A DNA stretch of 64,000 nt from Costus lasius (Eukaryota > Streptophyta > Magnoliopsida > Zingiberales > Costaceae): assembly GCA_027563935.2 (NCBI GenBank), contig CM050449.1, positions 91,412,676 through 91,476,675 of the forward strand, read 5' to 3'. The stretch's first letter is position 1. Each line of letters begins with the position of its first letter. Below the pieces are notes generated by a model. It did no database searches and had not been told where the DNA came from. It saw only the letters and a list, made by a program, of their open reading frames with translations. Positions 47,726 through 58,629 of this stretch are shown piece after piece. The position numbers and the translations under genes were made by a program.

Positions 47726-47729
47726 CTCA

Positions 47730-50212
47730 AAGTTTGATAACGCTGAACTAGATTGTTGGTAAACCAGATTAGATATAGATTGTGCGGTTAATGAATGTAG
47801 AATATTCGCTGAACTAGATTCAGTTGGGTAACGCCACGTTTCGCACTCCGCGGGTGCCAAGTGGGGCATGGACCGTTTGCGTTACTACTTTATAATGAAG
47901 CAAATCGGTTGCCTTTTGGAAGCGTGTGGTGCTTTTGGATCGCATGCGCCACCCCACGCCTGCCAATTTTTAGCCCCTAATTAATTAATTAATTAATTAA
48001 TCTATTATTTAAATAGACATGAATAAAGCCACTACGTAGGGGAAAGGAAAGAGTTTGAAAAGAAACGATGGATTAAGATAACATTAAATTTAGCGTGATG
48101 TGGCGACTTAACACTGATACATGTTAATTGGTACGGTCACGGTCTTTCAACTTGGTGGCTTAAAAACAAATATTATTTATTAAGAAGAATATTATCAATT
48201 AAAAAAATAATAACATAAGAAAATGGTGGGATTGACGACAAAAAATTGTTAAATGTCTCAACCTCATCCTAGGGGCAAGAATTAATGCGGAATCTTCATT
48301 CAATTAGCAATTGCTAAGCGTGATGGAGGCGATGCGATGAGGCACGGCACCGCCCACGCGCTTTTCGAATCGTCAAGTCAGCTTGTGTTAATTATACCCT
48401 CATCAAGATTCAAGCATAAATAAATTATACTCTTAAATATTTTATTTTATTTTTCTCATTTCAAATGCATTTTCATTATCAATCTCATAATAATAATATA
48501 ATGTTGTAATTATCTTTAAATGAATTTAAATTTCAAACTTAATGTGAGAAAGAAGAGATAATCATTGAATTAAATTCTCCATCTACACCATTCTTACACG
48601 AAAGATGAGCTTCAAGCCTTTACATCGTTTAAACCAACAAGATAGCCTCCTTGGTAAGGTAAGATATTTCATCTCATTTAGGCCTTGTTTTATTGCATTT
48701 TTCTTTCTTTTCCTCTTGAATTCCTTCCAAGAAAACAGGTTATTAATGTTTGATTCGTGGAGCTTCTTTCCTTTGAGGAATTGCTCGAAAACATTTTGCA
48801 AGGGCCACCAGTTGCCATAGCTTTCATGCACAATATAGCCCTTGGCTCAATGTAGTGTTGACCATCGGAAATTTTGAATGAAAATTTAAAACAACACCAG
48901 GGTCCTCTGAAAGTGGAGATATGCAATTTTGAACACAAAATTGATCAGCTTCCAACTTGATGTTGAGACTAAATTACGATACTAGGAATACATTCTCCAG
49001 GTTATAGTAGCAATTTCCAAAGAGTCAAAGACAGGATAATGACAGTTGAAACTTCAACTTGCATTTCTGAGTAAATAATGAACTGTACAGAAATGGATAG
49101 TTAATAAATGAACCTGCATTTCTGAGTAATGCAATTTAAGTAGGACTTATGCATTTTTGAATTAAAACAGTCTGAGTTTTTTTTTTTTTACTTAAATTGC
49201 AGTGCTGGGATTTGAAGCAAACTGCAGTCCATTTTGTGCAGACATCCCAACTAGAAAAAAACAAATCATGTCATGAATTCATAATTTCATTTCCTAGTTC
49301 TGAAAATGTCAGGAGTAAATCAATTTCTGTGATCAGAAAGTTCAGAAAATCTAATTGAATATTAAGATCGGAAATTTGAGCTCAAAAATACTCAGTGGAC
49401 AAAATTAGAAACCAAATGTTGTTGGCTGCAGTTTTCAGAAAATGCTTGAATTGAAAAGCAAAATGCAGCGATATCAAAAGCTCCAAATCAGTTTGCAGAA
49501 GCCTGTGAAATGCAGCTTGACGTTTAAATCAAAATCACTGAGAAAATAATACAAAAATTGGGCTTCTTAACATCAAGGTCCTGATCTCTATACTTGTTAT
49601 GCAGAGGTGTCTGATGTACACTAATATCAGAAATGTTTAAGGTGTGTTGCTCAATATTCAAGAATTCAGTTTTAACCGTAAAACTGAAAAAGTAGTGTAA
49701 ATCTGGATGAAACTCAACTGTTCTATATCAAACGGATTTGAGTGATTATTCTAGTATCAAAACAATGGTACGATATAGTTATTTCACTGGCCATTTCAAA
49801 AATACAGAACGATTTACTGGTACATTTATAAGCATTTATCACAACACTTGTGAGGATGAAACGTTGCACAGTTTCATTTACTGAAAAACAGCCACCGTTT
49901 TTCAATGCAACAGTAATTTCAGATCCTAATATGTTTCATCTGAATGTAAATTATCTCTAAACTATGATGCACTAAGTCCAACTAACATACAAGATGGGAA
50001 ACTTAAAGTGAGCAAGACTAAATAATCATAAGGCTAACATGACCACGATCAAAGCATGAACTGTCTTAAACAAGATAAAGAACGATTAGGCCAACTTGAA
50101 ATTAACTAGATCTAGCACACATTTGTCCTTGTTGTTTTTAAATTGAAAGTAAAATCATGGAGAAAGAAACAAGGATGCAAGTATGTCTACGCTCTGATCC
50201 TGCAGAGCTCTT
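47730..50212. other. Intergenic region upstream of NCED
   Basis: About 2.5 kb of mostly AT-rich, non-repetitive-looking DNA. A TTAA/ATTA simple run is at 47977-48001. A 71- to 82-codon frame pair at 48583-48938 and smaller frames near 49723-49905 have no recognisable domains. No RNA gene was seen. The part near NCED may contain distal promoter elements. Confidence 0.5.
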
Positions 50213-50225
50213 GCTTTGATACTAA
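50213..50225 (-). other. Retrotransposon primer-site-like sequence
   Basis: Minus-strand TTAGTATCAAAGC, close to the initiator-Met type site TGGTATCAGAGC, adjacent to the left end of the LTR at 50228-50875. Confidence 0.55.
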
Positions 50226-50227
50226 GA

Positions 50228-50875
50228 TGGTGGAGTCAGTTTAAAAGTATTTAAACCTCCTACTTTGTGCTTGAGGGAATAAGATGAGACTATGTTTATG
50301 AGCATACAATCATAGGATTAAAGTAAATAATCTAAAACATGTATCCTTAACTAGAAAACTAAATATTAAATTAACTAAAATGATAAGATACCTTGGTGGC
50401 ATTGGAAGACACCTTGCTCCAGACATCAATAAAGAGGAGACTTGAACCTGGATTAAACTTAAAATATACAAGATAATCGCAGTTCTAAGGACCAAATTAC
50501 CCCTTTCGCAGACTCTCTACTAAAAATAACGTTAAATACAAAGAACTACTACTAAAGCCCACAATAGAAACAAATTACAACTCTCTCTGTAGGCTTGTTG
50601 TTGGAGGAAGAACTTGTGAATGGGGAAATCAATATAAGATGAAGAACACCCTTTACTTCTTCTAGTTGCAGAGAGAAGGTGATAGAACCCTCAACCGTCA
50701 CCGGCGAGCAATCGTGCAAAGCACACCCTAATGAAACAATAATCAAAATACTAGACATCCTAACTCTAACCCTAGGCCCTTATTTATAGAACTTCACTAC
50801 TTAGCGAACCGGATATGACATACCAACCCGGATCCGCTTTATTAATAACCATTAATGATAATTGGGCCCATAACA
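50228..50875 (-). repeat. Short LTR (about 0.65 kb) with internal sequence on both sides
   Basis: The right end reads (minus) TGTTATGGGCCCAATTATC, directly preceded by the purine-rich AGAGAGGGGCAAT. A TATA-like TCTATAAATAAGGGC is at about 50780-50795. At the left end it abuts a primer-site-like sequence. An LTR flanked on one side by a polypurine tract and on the other by a primer site has both a 3'- and a 5'-LTR context. Confidence 0.6.
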
Positions 50876-51350
50876 ATTGCCCCTCTCTCAAACTAGCCTT
50901 GTCCTCAAGGCTGTAAACTTCGTCTTGTGCTATCTCCAAGATCCCAAATTGCTCGATAAGTTGTTGAATCAGAAACACCAAACATTGCAACCTCAAGCAT
51001 GACAGCTTTATCATGCTCTTCAGAAGATGCCCACCCCACTCATTTGTCTGAAAAACATTACTATTAAGCTGAGATTGTCCATTTATATCATGTTGTGAAG
51101 GACTTGAAGTATTAAAGCTTAAGTATCTAGGATTTGCAGGTTCTACATTCAAGGCTTGCTTCTCCTTCATATTTTCTAGTTCTTCTAAGACAACTGCTGT
51201 CTCTAGAGACAACGAAACTGTCTGTGCAAGATCAGCATCATCTGGTACATGCGACCTTGGATGACCATATAAGCCATTTTCCTCATCTTCTCTCTTGGAA
51301 GCATCAGTAGCAGCTCTGATCATTTCTTCTTCTTGATCAACAAGATTCAT
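50876..51350 (-). pseudogene. Chimeric open frame: UIM-containing gene fragment fused to a retrotransposon 3' end
   Basis: The open frame 51350-50784 has 188 codons. Residues 7-21 (EEEMIRAATDASKRE) and about 37-52 (DDADLAQTVSLSLETA) have the pattern of ubiquitin-interacting motifs (acidic run, central Ala, x3, Ser). The pair resembles the UIM/UBX-family proteins of plants (PUX8/PUX9 type), though no UBX domain is present. From about 108 the character changes, and SLEDKASLREGQL (about 147-159) is like the last pol residues of gypsy elements before the polypurine tract. The frame runs into the LTR. It could be a captured exon (transduplication) or an exon of a broken gene cut by an LTR insertion. 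No splice sites or promoter were identified. Confidence 0.5.
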
Positions 51351-51395
51351 ATCGTCATCTTTATATTGGCTTTGATAAAAAATTTTACTAAATCT

Positions 51396-52880
51396 TGTTG
51401 GTGTATATGCCCTAGGACCTAGTTTTGGTCAACTTATGTACTACTTGACATTGATATTTATATATCATTCTGGCATTGTCGTTATCATTGTTTGTCTACA
51501 CCTGCGATTGTGTACTTACATGATAATGTCCCTGGAGACAGATTGGATCTGTGCTCAAATAATTGTCCCCAGTCGATGTACCTGAGTGGATATGGGACAG
51601 CTCTGGTACTTGTGAGACTGGTATGTGGGCTGGTTAGGCACGTGGTGCTAACGCAGACACATGGGTGTATCATTGGAGGATATACTGGATAGACCCGCTA
51701 TGAGGCTATGACTTGGTGTCATGAGTTATCCTCATAAGTGACAGGAGATGCATTGATCCCTTGACTTGAGGTCATTGATCATTCTATATGGTTAGGGACT
51801 TGCTTTGATAAAACCTAACACCTCGCCCTAGTTGGGAGGTCATAACGGTTGTCATTGAGCATGTCACGACCCATATGAGAAGGTCAATGGACAGACATAG
51901 GATTTGCCCCTTCCTAAGGGAAGTATGATATCCATGGAGCTCCTCTATGGTTCTATGACTGAAAGTGTATGGCCATACCAGGTGAGAACCTGATTTAGTC
52001 ATAACCATGTGATTGGATAAAAACAAGTGGTGACACACTTGTCCAATCGGATATCAGTTCGGTAAAGAGACTGTAATGCATCTATACCTAGTTGCGATGA
52101 TGGGGATGTCGATGTCGATATCCATTCCAATGACCTGGGTAGCAGCGATGCACTGCTAGGTGCCACTCACTGCTTGTGATGACCTTTGGTCAGCACTGCC
52201 AGCGTCAGAGGAACCTACAGGGTCGCACACCTTGATACTTGAGTTCTCGTATTGATCGGGAAGCCTTATGATCGAGTTATTGGATAACTCGGATCTAATT
52301 GGGAGATTTCATCAGCGCCAATGGGCCTGATGAGATGGAAGAACATTATTGGAGTCAAACTTTATTTTTGGCAGGTTGACCCGTATTTGACCATAGTTGG
52401 TCACATTTGGATTAGGGTTGCATTGGATTGGATCCAAGTGCTTAATCAACCCATGTAATGAAGTTTGGGCTAGCTCATTATCCAATGAGGCCCAATAATA
52501 AGTTGTCATGAAGAGAAGAAAGGCTAAAAGGGTATAATGGGGACAAATCTTCTCCCCTAGGCGCCTATGGGCATAATGGGGAGAAGTGGCGCAATTTGCT
52601 TCATAAGGAAGCAATTGGCGCCTCCCCCTTAATCCCTTATGGTATGAATGCCAATATGGCATTACTTGGGGTGCAAGGCAAGGCCTTGGCGCACAAAGAA
52701 AGACATGGGCTCTAAAAGGAATAGTTGAATGAGAATTATGGAAATGTCTTAGAGACTTTCCTTATCTCAAACCTTATCATCCTAGCCACCCACTTGTCTT
52801 AATCCTAGCCTTTCATAAATCGCCTCTTGCCCTATAAAAGAGCACCTAGCCGAGCCCTCTAAACACCAAAGAGAACTGCT
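51396..52880 (+). repeat. Copia L1 LTR, truncated at its 3' end
   Basis: Starts TGTTGGTGTATATGCCCTAG and is colinear with the LTR at 18361-20309 through GACATTGATATTTATATATC, CGATATCCATTCCAATGACC and TATTGATCGGGAAGCC. The last about 0.45 kb is missing: at about 52880 it passes into another LTR family. AATCT (51391-51395) precedes it, but no matching duplication can be sought because the end is lost. Confidence 0.8.
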
Positions 52881-52884
52881 CAAC

Positions 52885-53930
52885 ACTTAGCCCTACCTCC
52901 TCTTTTATAGAATAAGAGGGGAGGGAACAAACAAAATACACAAGAGACACTCTACTTTAACCACCTAACGACTCTTGAAGGCCACTAAAGTGGTCAATCT
53001 GCAACTACAAGACAAGGAATAACAACTACCTAATATTCTCCGAAGCTGGTCGCGCGATCCTGCGTCTTTGTATGGGGGCGATTTAGACGCGCTCGGAGCA
53101 CATGGCGACAAAACAGTAGAACTTCGATGTTGTGGGCTGGGTCACCACCATCGTGGCTCGGTCTTGGGCCTTGTTGCTAATCAGATTAAGCGTCCCACTT
53201 GGAGTTGGATCTTCAAGGGATTGGCTTGTAGTGCCCTTGGGTTGCGCCACTTCGGTAAGGATGGAAAGAGGGCTAATGACGCCCAAGAAACGGTCCGGGG
53301 GCTTACTTTGGCGTTGGGATCGCCGGATTTCCACCTTGTTGGGCTCCTTTGGGTCGTCATGGGGTGGAGCAATATGATAAAGAGGGTGATGCACATCGAA
53401 GTGGGGTCATCGGGGCTGCAACGCATCACTAGGGGCAGACACGGCCTGGCCGTGATGGTGAGCACGGCCGTGTTCGGAGTGGGCGAAATCCACAGAACTG
53501 GGCACGGCTTGCCTGTGACCAGGAGCATGCCCGTGTTCGTTGTGGCCGAAATCCACAAAACCGGGCACGGCTTGCCCGTGACCAGGAGCACGCTCGTGTT
53601 CGGTGTGGCCGAAATCCACAGAACCGAGCACGGCTTGCCCATGACCAGGAGCACAGCCATGATGGGAGTTGCTGAAATCCACAGAACCGGGCACGGCTTG
53701 CCCATGACCACGAGCACACCCGTGTTCCGCGTTCGCGCCTGCAGGCGACCGTGTCACGGCCGTGATGGGGCACACAGTTTGGCCGTGTCGGGGTCTAGGG
53801 AACTCTGGCTGAGGCGTAAATTCCAGGGAAACTTCCTAGGGCCCTAGGGAGTCTTCCCAAGTGTCTTTTGGAGGGATTGGGCCGCCCTCAAGTGTGTTCA
53901 TGGGCCCGTATGCTCCTGCATCACTAACAC
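52885..53930 (-). repeat. Gypsy LTR L3 fragment with 63-bp repeats
   Basis: Begins near CCTCTTTTATAGAATAAGAG, matching the LTR at 39908-41577, and ends at GCATCACTAACACTGG where gag-pro sequence begins. The 259-codon plus-strand frame 53068-53847 and the antisense frames at 53181-53775 are open because the internal 63-bp repeat is a multiple of three. They have no recognisable domain and are not called as genes. Confidence 0.6.
53437..53745. repeat. 63-bp tandem repeat with CACGGC...GCCCGTG inverted units
   Basis: Unit starts at 53500, 53563, 53626 and 53689, with an earlier partial copy. Each unit holds GGGCACGGCTTGCCCGTGAC, a hairpin-forming inverted repeat, followed by a spacer with GAAATCCACAGAACC. 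Four and a half copies. The repeats belong to the same palindrome class found in the other gypsy LTRs of the window. Confidence 0.92.
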
Positions 53931-54435
53931 TGGCCCCCAAGTCCAAGAGTGCTCTTTCAAATGAGATGTTGCCAATTCTGCGTGAGATGGAAAAACTACT
54001 AGGATCTTCAAGTTTAGGAGGCAGTTGATTCTAAATGATTGCAATATATTCTCCTATCAACGCCACCATTTCATGTTCCTCTATTTTCCTTTTATTGGTC
54101 AGAATGTCCTTAAGGAACTTGGCATAAGTGGACATATGAGAAATTGCCTCTATGAAAGGAATATTGAGGTGGAGCTTCTTCAATACCTCCAAGAATTTTC
54201 TAAGCTGCCGATCAAATTTAGCCTTAGCTAGACGCTGAGGAAAAGAGATGGGCAGTTTGTATGGCGGAGGTGGAATGTAGACATGCTCCTTTGGTGCATT
54301 GGAGTTTTGCTGTTCTGGCTCTGGATCGACCGGTGAGTTCTTTTCAAGTGAAAGTTCTTCTGGTGAAGCTTGTACTGTTCTTTCCTTATGTTCGGGCATT
54401 TTGGGGTCTTCTAATTGGATTCCACTTCTTGTCAA
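53931..54435 (-). pseudogene. Athila-like gypsy gag-protease fragment
   Basis: The minus-strand frame from 54435 reads MTRSGIQLEDPK at the start, then YKLPISFPQRLAKAKFDRQL, FLEVLKKLHLNIPFIEAISH and YAKFLKDILTNKRKIEEHE. These are the well-conserved gag-protease linker of Athila-type elements. It continues as LEDPSSFSIS and LLDLGAS, the retropepsin active site, and is cut there by the LTR at 53930. So everything downstream of the protease active site, including RT and integrase, is deleted. Confidence 0.85.
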
Positions 54436-54699
54436 TCTACAAATAACAATTCATACTACTCTAAAAATTATTTAACTCATGAATTTAAATATTATACAAT
54501 AATTTACTTAATAGCAATCTATAGTGTTTTTATAATAGCTCAACATAACAATCCATCCAACCAGTTCTAGTTTAACCCAAAAAAAAGCACTTTTTCAACT
54601 ATAGGGCCAAAATTTGTTAAATGAAATAGTATGAATATGTGATTAGACATGATACAATCGTATAAGTTTACCTTATAATTATAGGAATTTTTTTTCTTT

Positions 54700-55345
54700 T
54701 ATTGTTATTCAATTTGATATATAGATTAGAAACAATTATTAGCCTAAAAGTATATTAATAATAATTATTCCATAATTTGATAAATACTAGAGCTATACAT
54801 TGAATATTTATGTAATTTGATATAACATTTGGGGATAATTTTTGGCCTATGAGTGGTTTGTTAATAATTATTCTATGATTTGTCAAATTTTCAATCTATT
54901 GAAAACATGTGAATATTTGTCTAATTTGTTATAACATTAAGTTCTAAAAGATATGTAAATATTTATGTGATTTGATATCACATTTGATAAATATTTAACT
55001 GATAAAGAACATAGGTGTATTTATCAATTGAATATGACATGTAATAAATATTTAATTTATAAAGGACATGTAAATATTTATCTATTCAATGATATTTTAT
55101 CAATATTAAGTCTATAAAAAATATATGAATATTTATCTAATTTGATATGTTATTTGATAAATATTCAATTTGTGAATGGTTATTTGTTCAAAATGATATT
55201 TAATAAATATTCAGTGTATAAATGATATATAAATTATTATTTGATTTGATATGTATAAATATTCAACTTATGAAAAATATGTAAATATCTATTTATTTAA
55301 TATGATGTTTGTTAAAATACATGTGGATATTTATCGAATTTGATA
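54700..55345. repeat. AT-rich degenerate tandem repeat
   Basis: Variants of TTTGATAAATATTCAATTTA followed by ATGTAAATATTTATCTAATT recur about ten times at intervals of roughly 50-70 bp. Units are diverged and of variable length. No gene is present. Such sequence could be a matrix-attachment-like or minisatellite tract; only the repetition is seen directly. Confidence 0.7.
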
Positions 55346-56469
55346 TATCATTTGATATTATAATGACTTGGGTTGGGGGTAAGGAAGGCCTGATATTGTA
55401 GTACGTGTAATTGGACGGCCATATATTGTGGCGGTCGAACGAGCCTAGTTCGGCCATATGCTGTAGCGATCAAAATTGATCTAGCCGAGTCTGATATTGT
55501 ATTGGTTTGGACTTATAGATTGTGGTGAATAAATTGGGCCTAGTAAGTAGATTTAGACCGGGGAATTGTGATAAGCGAGGATGAGTTATACTGGATCAAT
55601 AACAGACTTGGGCTGAGTAAGATGGACTGGGCCGGATAAGTAAGAGTGGCACCTCAACTCAAATTCTCCACATTTACATACCCTAACCCTTTAGAAATGT
55701 TTAACTGTGAAACGCTATGTATATAATATTCTTTATTTCTCCTTGTTTAGATTTATATATTGAAATCAATATACATTGGTTTACTACTTTTATGTTATAC
55801 ATAATTGATTAAATAACATACTTTTGTTAATTAATAAGTGTTTTCAGATTTTTCATGTAGTCTCCAAAGTTTTTATTAACCATCTGAGACATTCATTAGT
55901 AAAGATCTTCATTTGTTGGTTTAAATGTTTAATAGATTAATGCTTCCTTCATCATTTGTAACTCATTTATAAAATTCAACAAATAATAGTATATACATAC
56001 ATTTGAAAGACGAGGGATTAAATTGCATGCATAATTTTGTTTTATAACTCCCTTAAAATTAGTTAAAGTGAATAACATCCCAGGCAAAATATTATATTTC
56101 ATTATATCTAAACAAAAGTGATTTCAAGATAAAGAAACTTTTATTAAGTCCTATAATATTGTAATTATTTTGGTATCAATATTATGAATAATTTATTAAT
56201 CACTAAAGTGGTCAAAATGTTTAATGTTTCTATAGATACCGAATTAATTATCTATTATTATATTATGTTATTAATAAGATAACATGATGATGTATGTTAT
56301 ACTTATAATGGGCATATTGAAGTTCATTAATTGCAAAATATTAAGATCATTGTTTTATAATCATAAATATGACAATGATTAATTAATATATTTAGTGTTA
56401 GGCCCAAACTTACCCAACCCAATTTTGACCTAGTCAACAGTAATTTTGACTGATCAATTAGGCTATTGA
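55346..56469. other. Intergenic AT-rich DNA
   Basis: The first 300 bp contain repeated phrases like GGCCATATATTGTGGCGGTC and CGGCCATATGCTGTAGCGAT. The rest is AT-rich with no frame above background. Nothing further was recognised. Confidence 0.45.
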
Positions 56470-58015
56470 TGAGGTCAAAATTGGCTTGATTCAAAGCCCA
56501 AGTGGAGATTCGGGCTCGCGGCTGAGTTTTGGGCAGGCGGGTGGCGGTTGCTTGAGGCGGACGGTGGCGTCCGATTGGCAACGCTGCTCCCTTTTCGAAC
56601 TTCTGCAAAGGCCGACGATAGGTGGCTGGCCGGTGGCAGGCTCGACGCATGGAAAACGCGGAGAGGGGTGAGATTCGGCATGATCTCAGGTGCACGTAAG
56701 TCGAGCGGTGGGCGACTCGACTTTGGCAGTGCATGCATCCGACGAGGGGAGCGAGGTCGGCGGCGACCTCCTACAGCGCAGTGGCGACGCGTGGAATATT
56801 AGCAGTGGGGGAGAACTCCGCGTGGCGCAAGACGCGGCTAGCGATGCCGGCAAATGGCGAGGCATCGTCCTCGGGAGCAGACGAACGAGCGACGCGAGGT
56901 CCTCGTTTAGGGAGACGTCAACCACATGGGCGGCAACGCAGCTCAAACGGGCAGACGAGTTCTAGCGGGCGGCAGCTCACAACGGGCGTCTGGGGAGGGC
57001 ACAGCTGACAGGTTGGCTCGTGTCCAAGCCACTTACTGACGTGGAGCTGATGTGGCGAACACGGGTTCGTCCACCCGGCGTCCGAGCTGGCGGCGGGAGT
57101 CGATGCGACGCCATATAGGCGACGCTCGTGAGGGCTTCGGCACGCATGTTGTCTCCGCGCTCGCTTGGCACTCGATCAGAACTCTTGGGGATTTTCGGTG
57201 TCCAGCCCCTGCTCCCTTTTTCCCTCTCGGTCTGGCGGTCGGGGGCGACCTTCCGGCCATCCTTATAACTTCCAGTGGTGCGGTTGTGGGCGGTGCAACG
57301 TCGGAGGAGCTCCCGTGTTCCCCTGTTCAGCGTCCTTCTCCTTCCGTGGGTTCGGCACTTGTGCGGCAGTAACGACGAGCTCGTCCAGCTAAGGTATCAG
57401 TGCCTTCCCTCTCCGGTTTCAGTTTTTCCGGCATCTCCGTAGATCGCGTCCGCCCCCTTTGTTTTCGGCGACATCTTTTGGCAACGTGAGTTCTCCGTCA
57501 TCGTCTAGTCTCGGCACGTACCTCCTCCCACTGGATTTTTCCGTTAGTGTGTATCGCCCCTTTTCTGACGTTCCCTCCAGCCTCCTTCTCCCTTGCTTGC
57601 GAGTTCCGGTGACATCGCGGTTGCATCTCCGGTGTTTGTTTCAATTTCCGTTGACGTGTGGTTTCGACGTGAGCACGTTGTTTCTTGTCTAGTTGTTTGT
57701 CGTTCCGCCTTCTGTTCCCTGTTTTCCCGTCCACCTTTGTGTGGGCGTATTCTGGTTTCTTGCTGTTTGCCAACAGCTTCCTCACTTTCTGCTGCGTCCC
57801 TGTTTTGTGTGTTCTTTCACTGCCTGCGAGCAGTGTCGTCTACTGGTTGCTGTATTTTCTGTTAGGTTGAGGCGAGGGGTCCCTCATATGCCGGTCACGC
57901 CCGTTGGTTGGACCTGCGTTCTGCTTCCGCCCGTCTACTTGGTTTCTTCCCCTGCGTGGGATAGTGTGTTTTGTGGGTCTTGTGTGACTTTGTTTTGGTC
58001 CTACCTATTTAGTTT
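56470..58015. other. GC-rich island 1, identity unknown
   Basis: A sharp change from AT-rich to GC-rich DNA. Many overlapping frames of 60-135 codons occur on both strands, none with recognisable domains. It may be an old LTR/leader of the copia remnant downstream, a gene-capturing transposon, or a 5' gene end. No terminal inverted repeats could be found by eye. It is left unnamed. Confidence 0.35.
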
Positions 58016-58629
58016 TTTTTAAAAAAAATTATTACCTTAATTATGAGCATGACATTTAGTTAGATATATTTAGTACATCCAAATAGTATAAGCATATCTA
58101 ATTGAAATATATTTCAATTACCAATTATGTGCTTTATAAAATAATAAACATAAATATTTTTTATTGTTGTGCATTGTTGGTTCACTCAAAGGAGAATATC
58201 AATGTACATTTATGTTTATCACTTGAATTTGTATTATGTGTTTTTTTCTTAAAACTCCAAGCATTAGTGTATGAACATTCTATCTATATGCAACATTTCC
58301 TCATATTTCTATTCCTTCATAAGCTTCATCTATTATAAAGTTCAAATGTCTTAATTTTTTTAAATGGTCTAAATAAGTCCAATTTCACTTAGGTGATCTA
58401 GATCTTAATTTAGCACTCTTATATGATAAGCCTACTACTATTACAAATTTTAATAGTACATAACAAATATTTTCTTTATAATACTTAGGAAAGACCAAAA
58501 GAATGAGCTTAATATTTATGTGAATGACAATAGCATAGAATATCAATTCAACAATTTATAAAACTAATAGTGCAAAACATTAACATTTTATGGTATTAAT
58601 AAAAAGTATGTACTATTTTGACACTACTA
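58016..58629. other. AT-rich spacer before copia remnant
   Basis: About 0.6 kb of AT-rich DNA with a poly-T/poly-A junction at 58011-58029 and no supported gene. Confidence 0.45.

Noticed and set aside
48583..48938. Frames on both strands as a possible small gene upstream of NCED
   Set aside because: About 80 codons each, overlapping on opposite strands, with no known motif and no supporting signals.
53068..53847. 259-codon plus-strand frame as a possible new repeat protein
   Set aside because: It lies in a gypsy LTR and is kept open by a 63-bp repeat; antisense frames are open too. No start context or domain supports translation.
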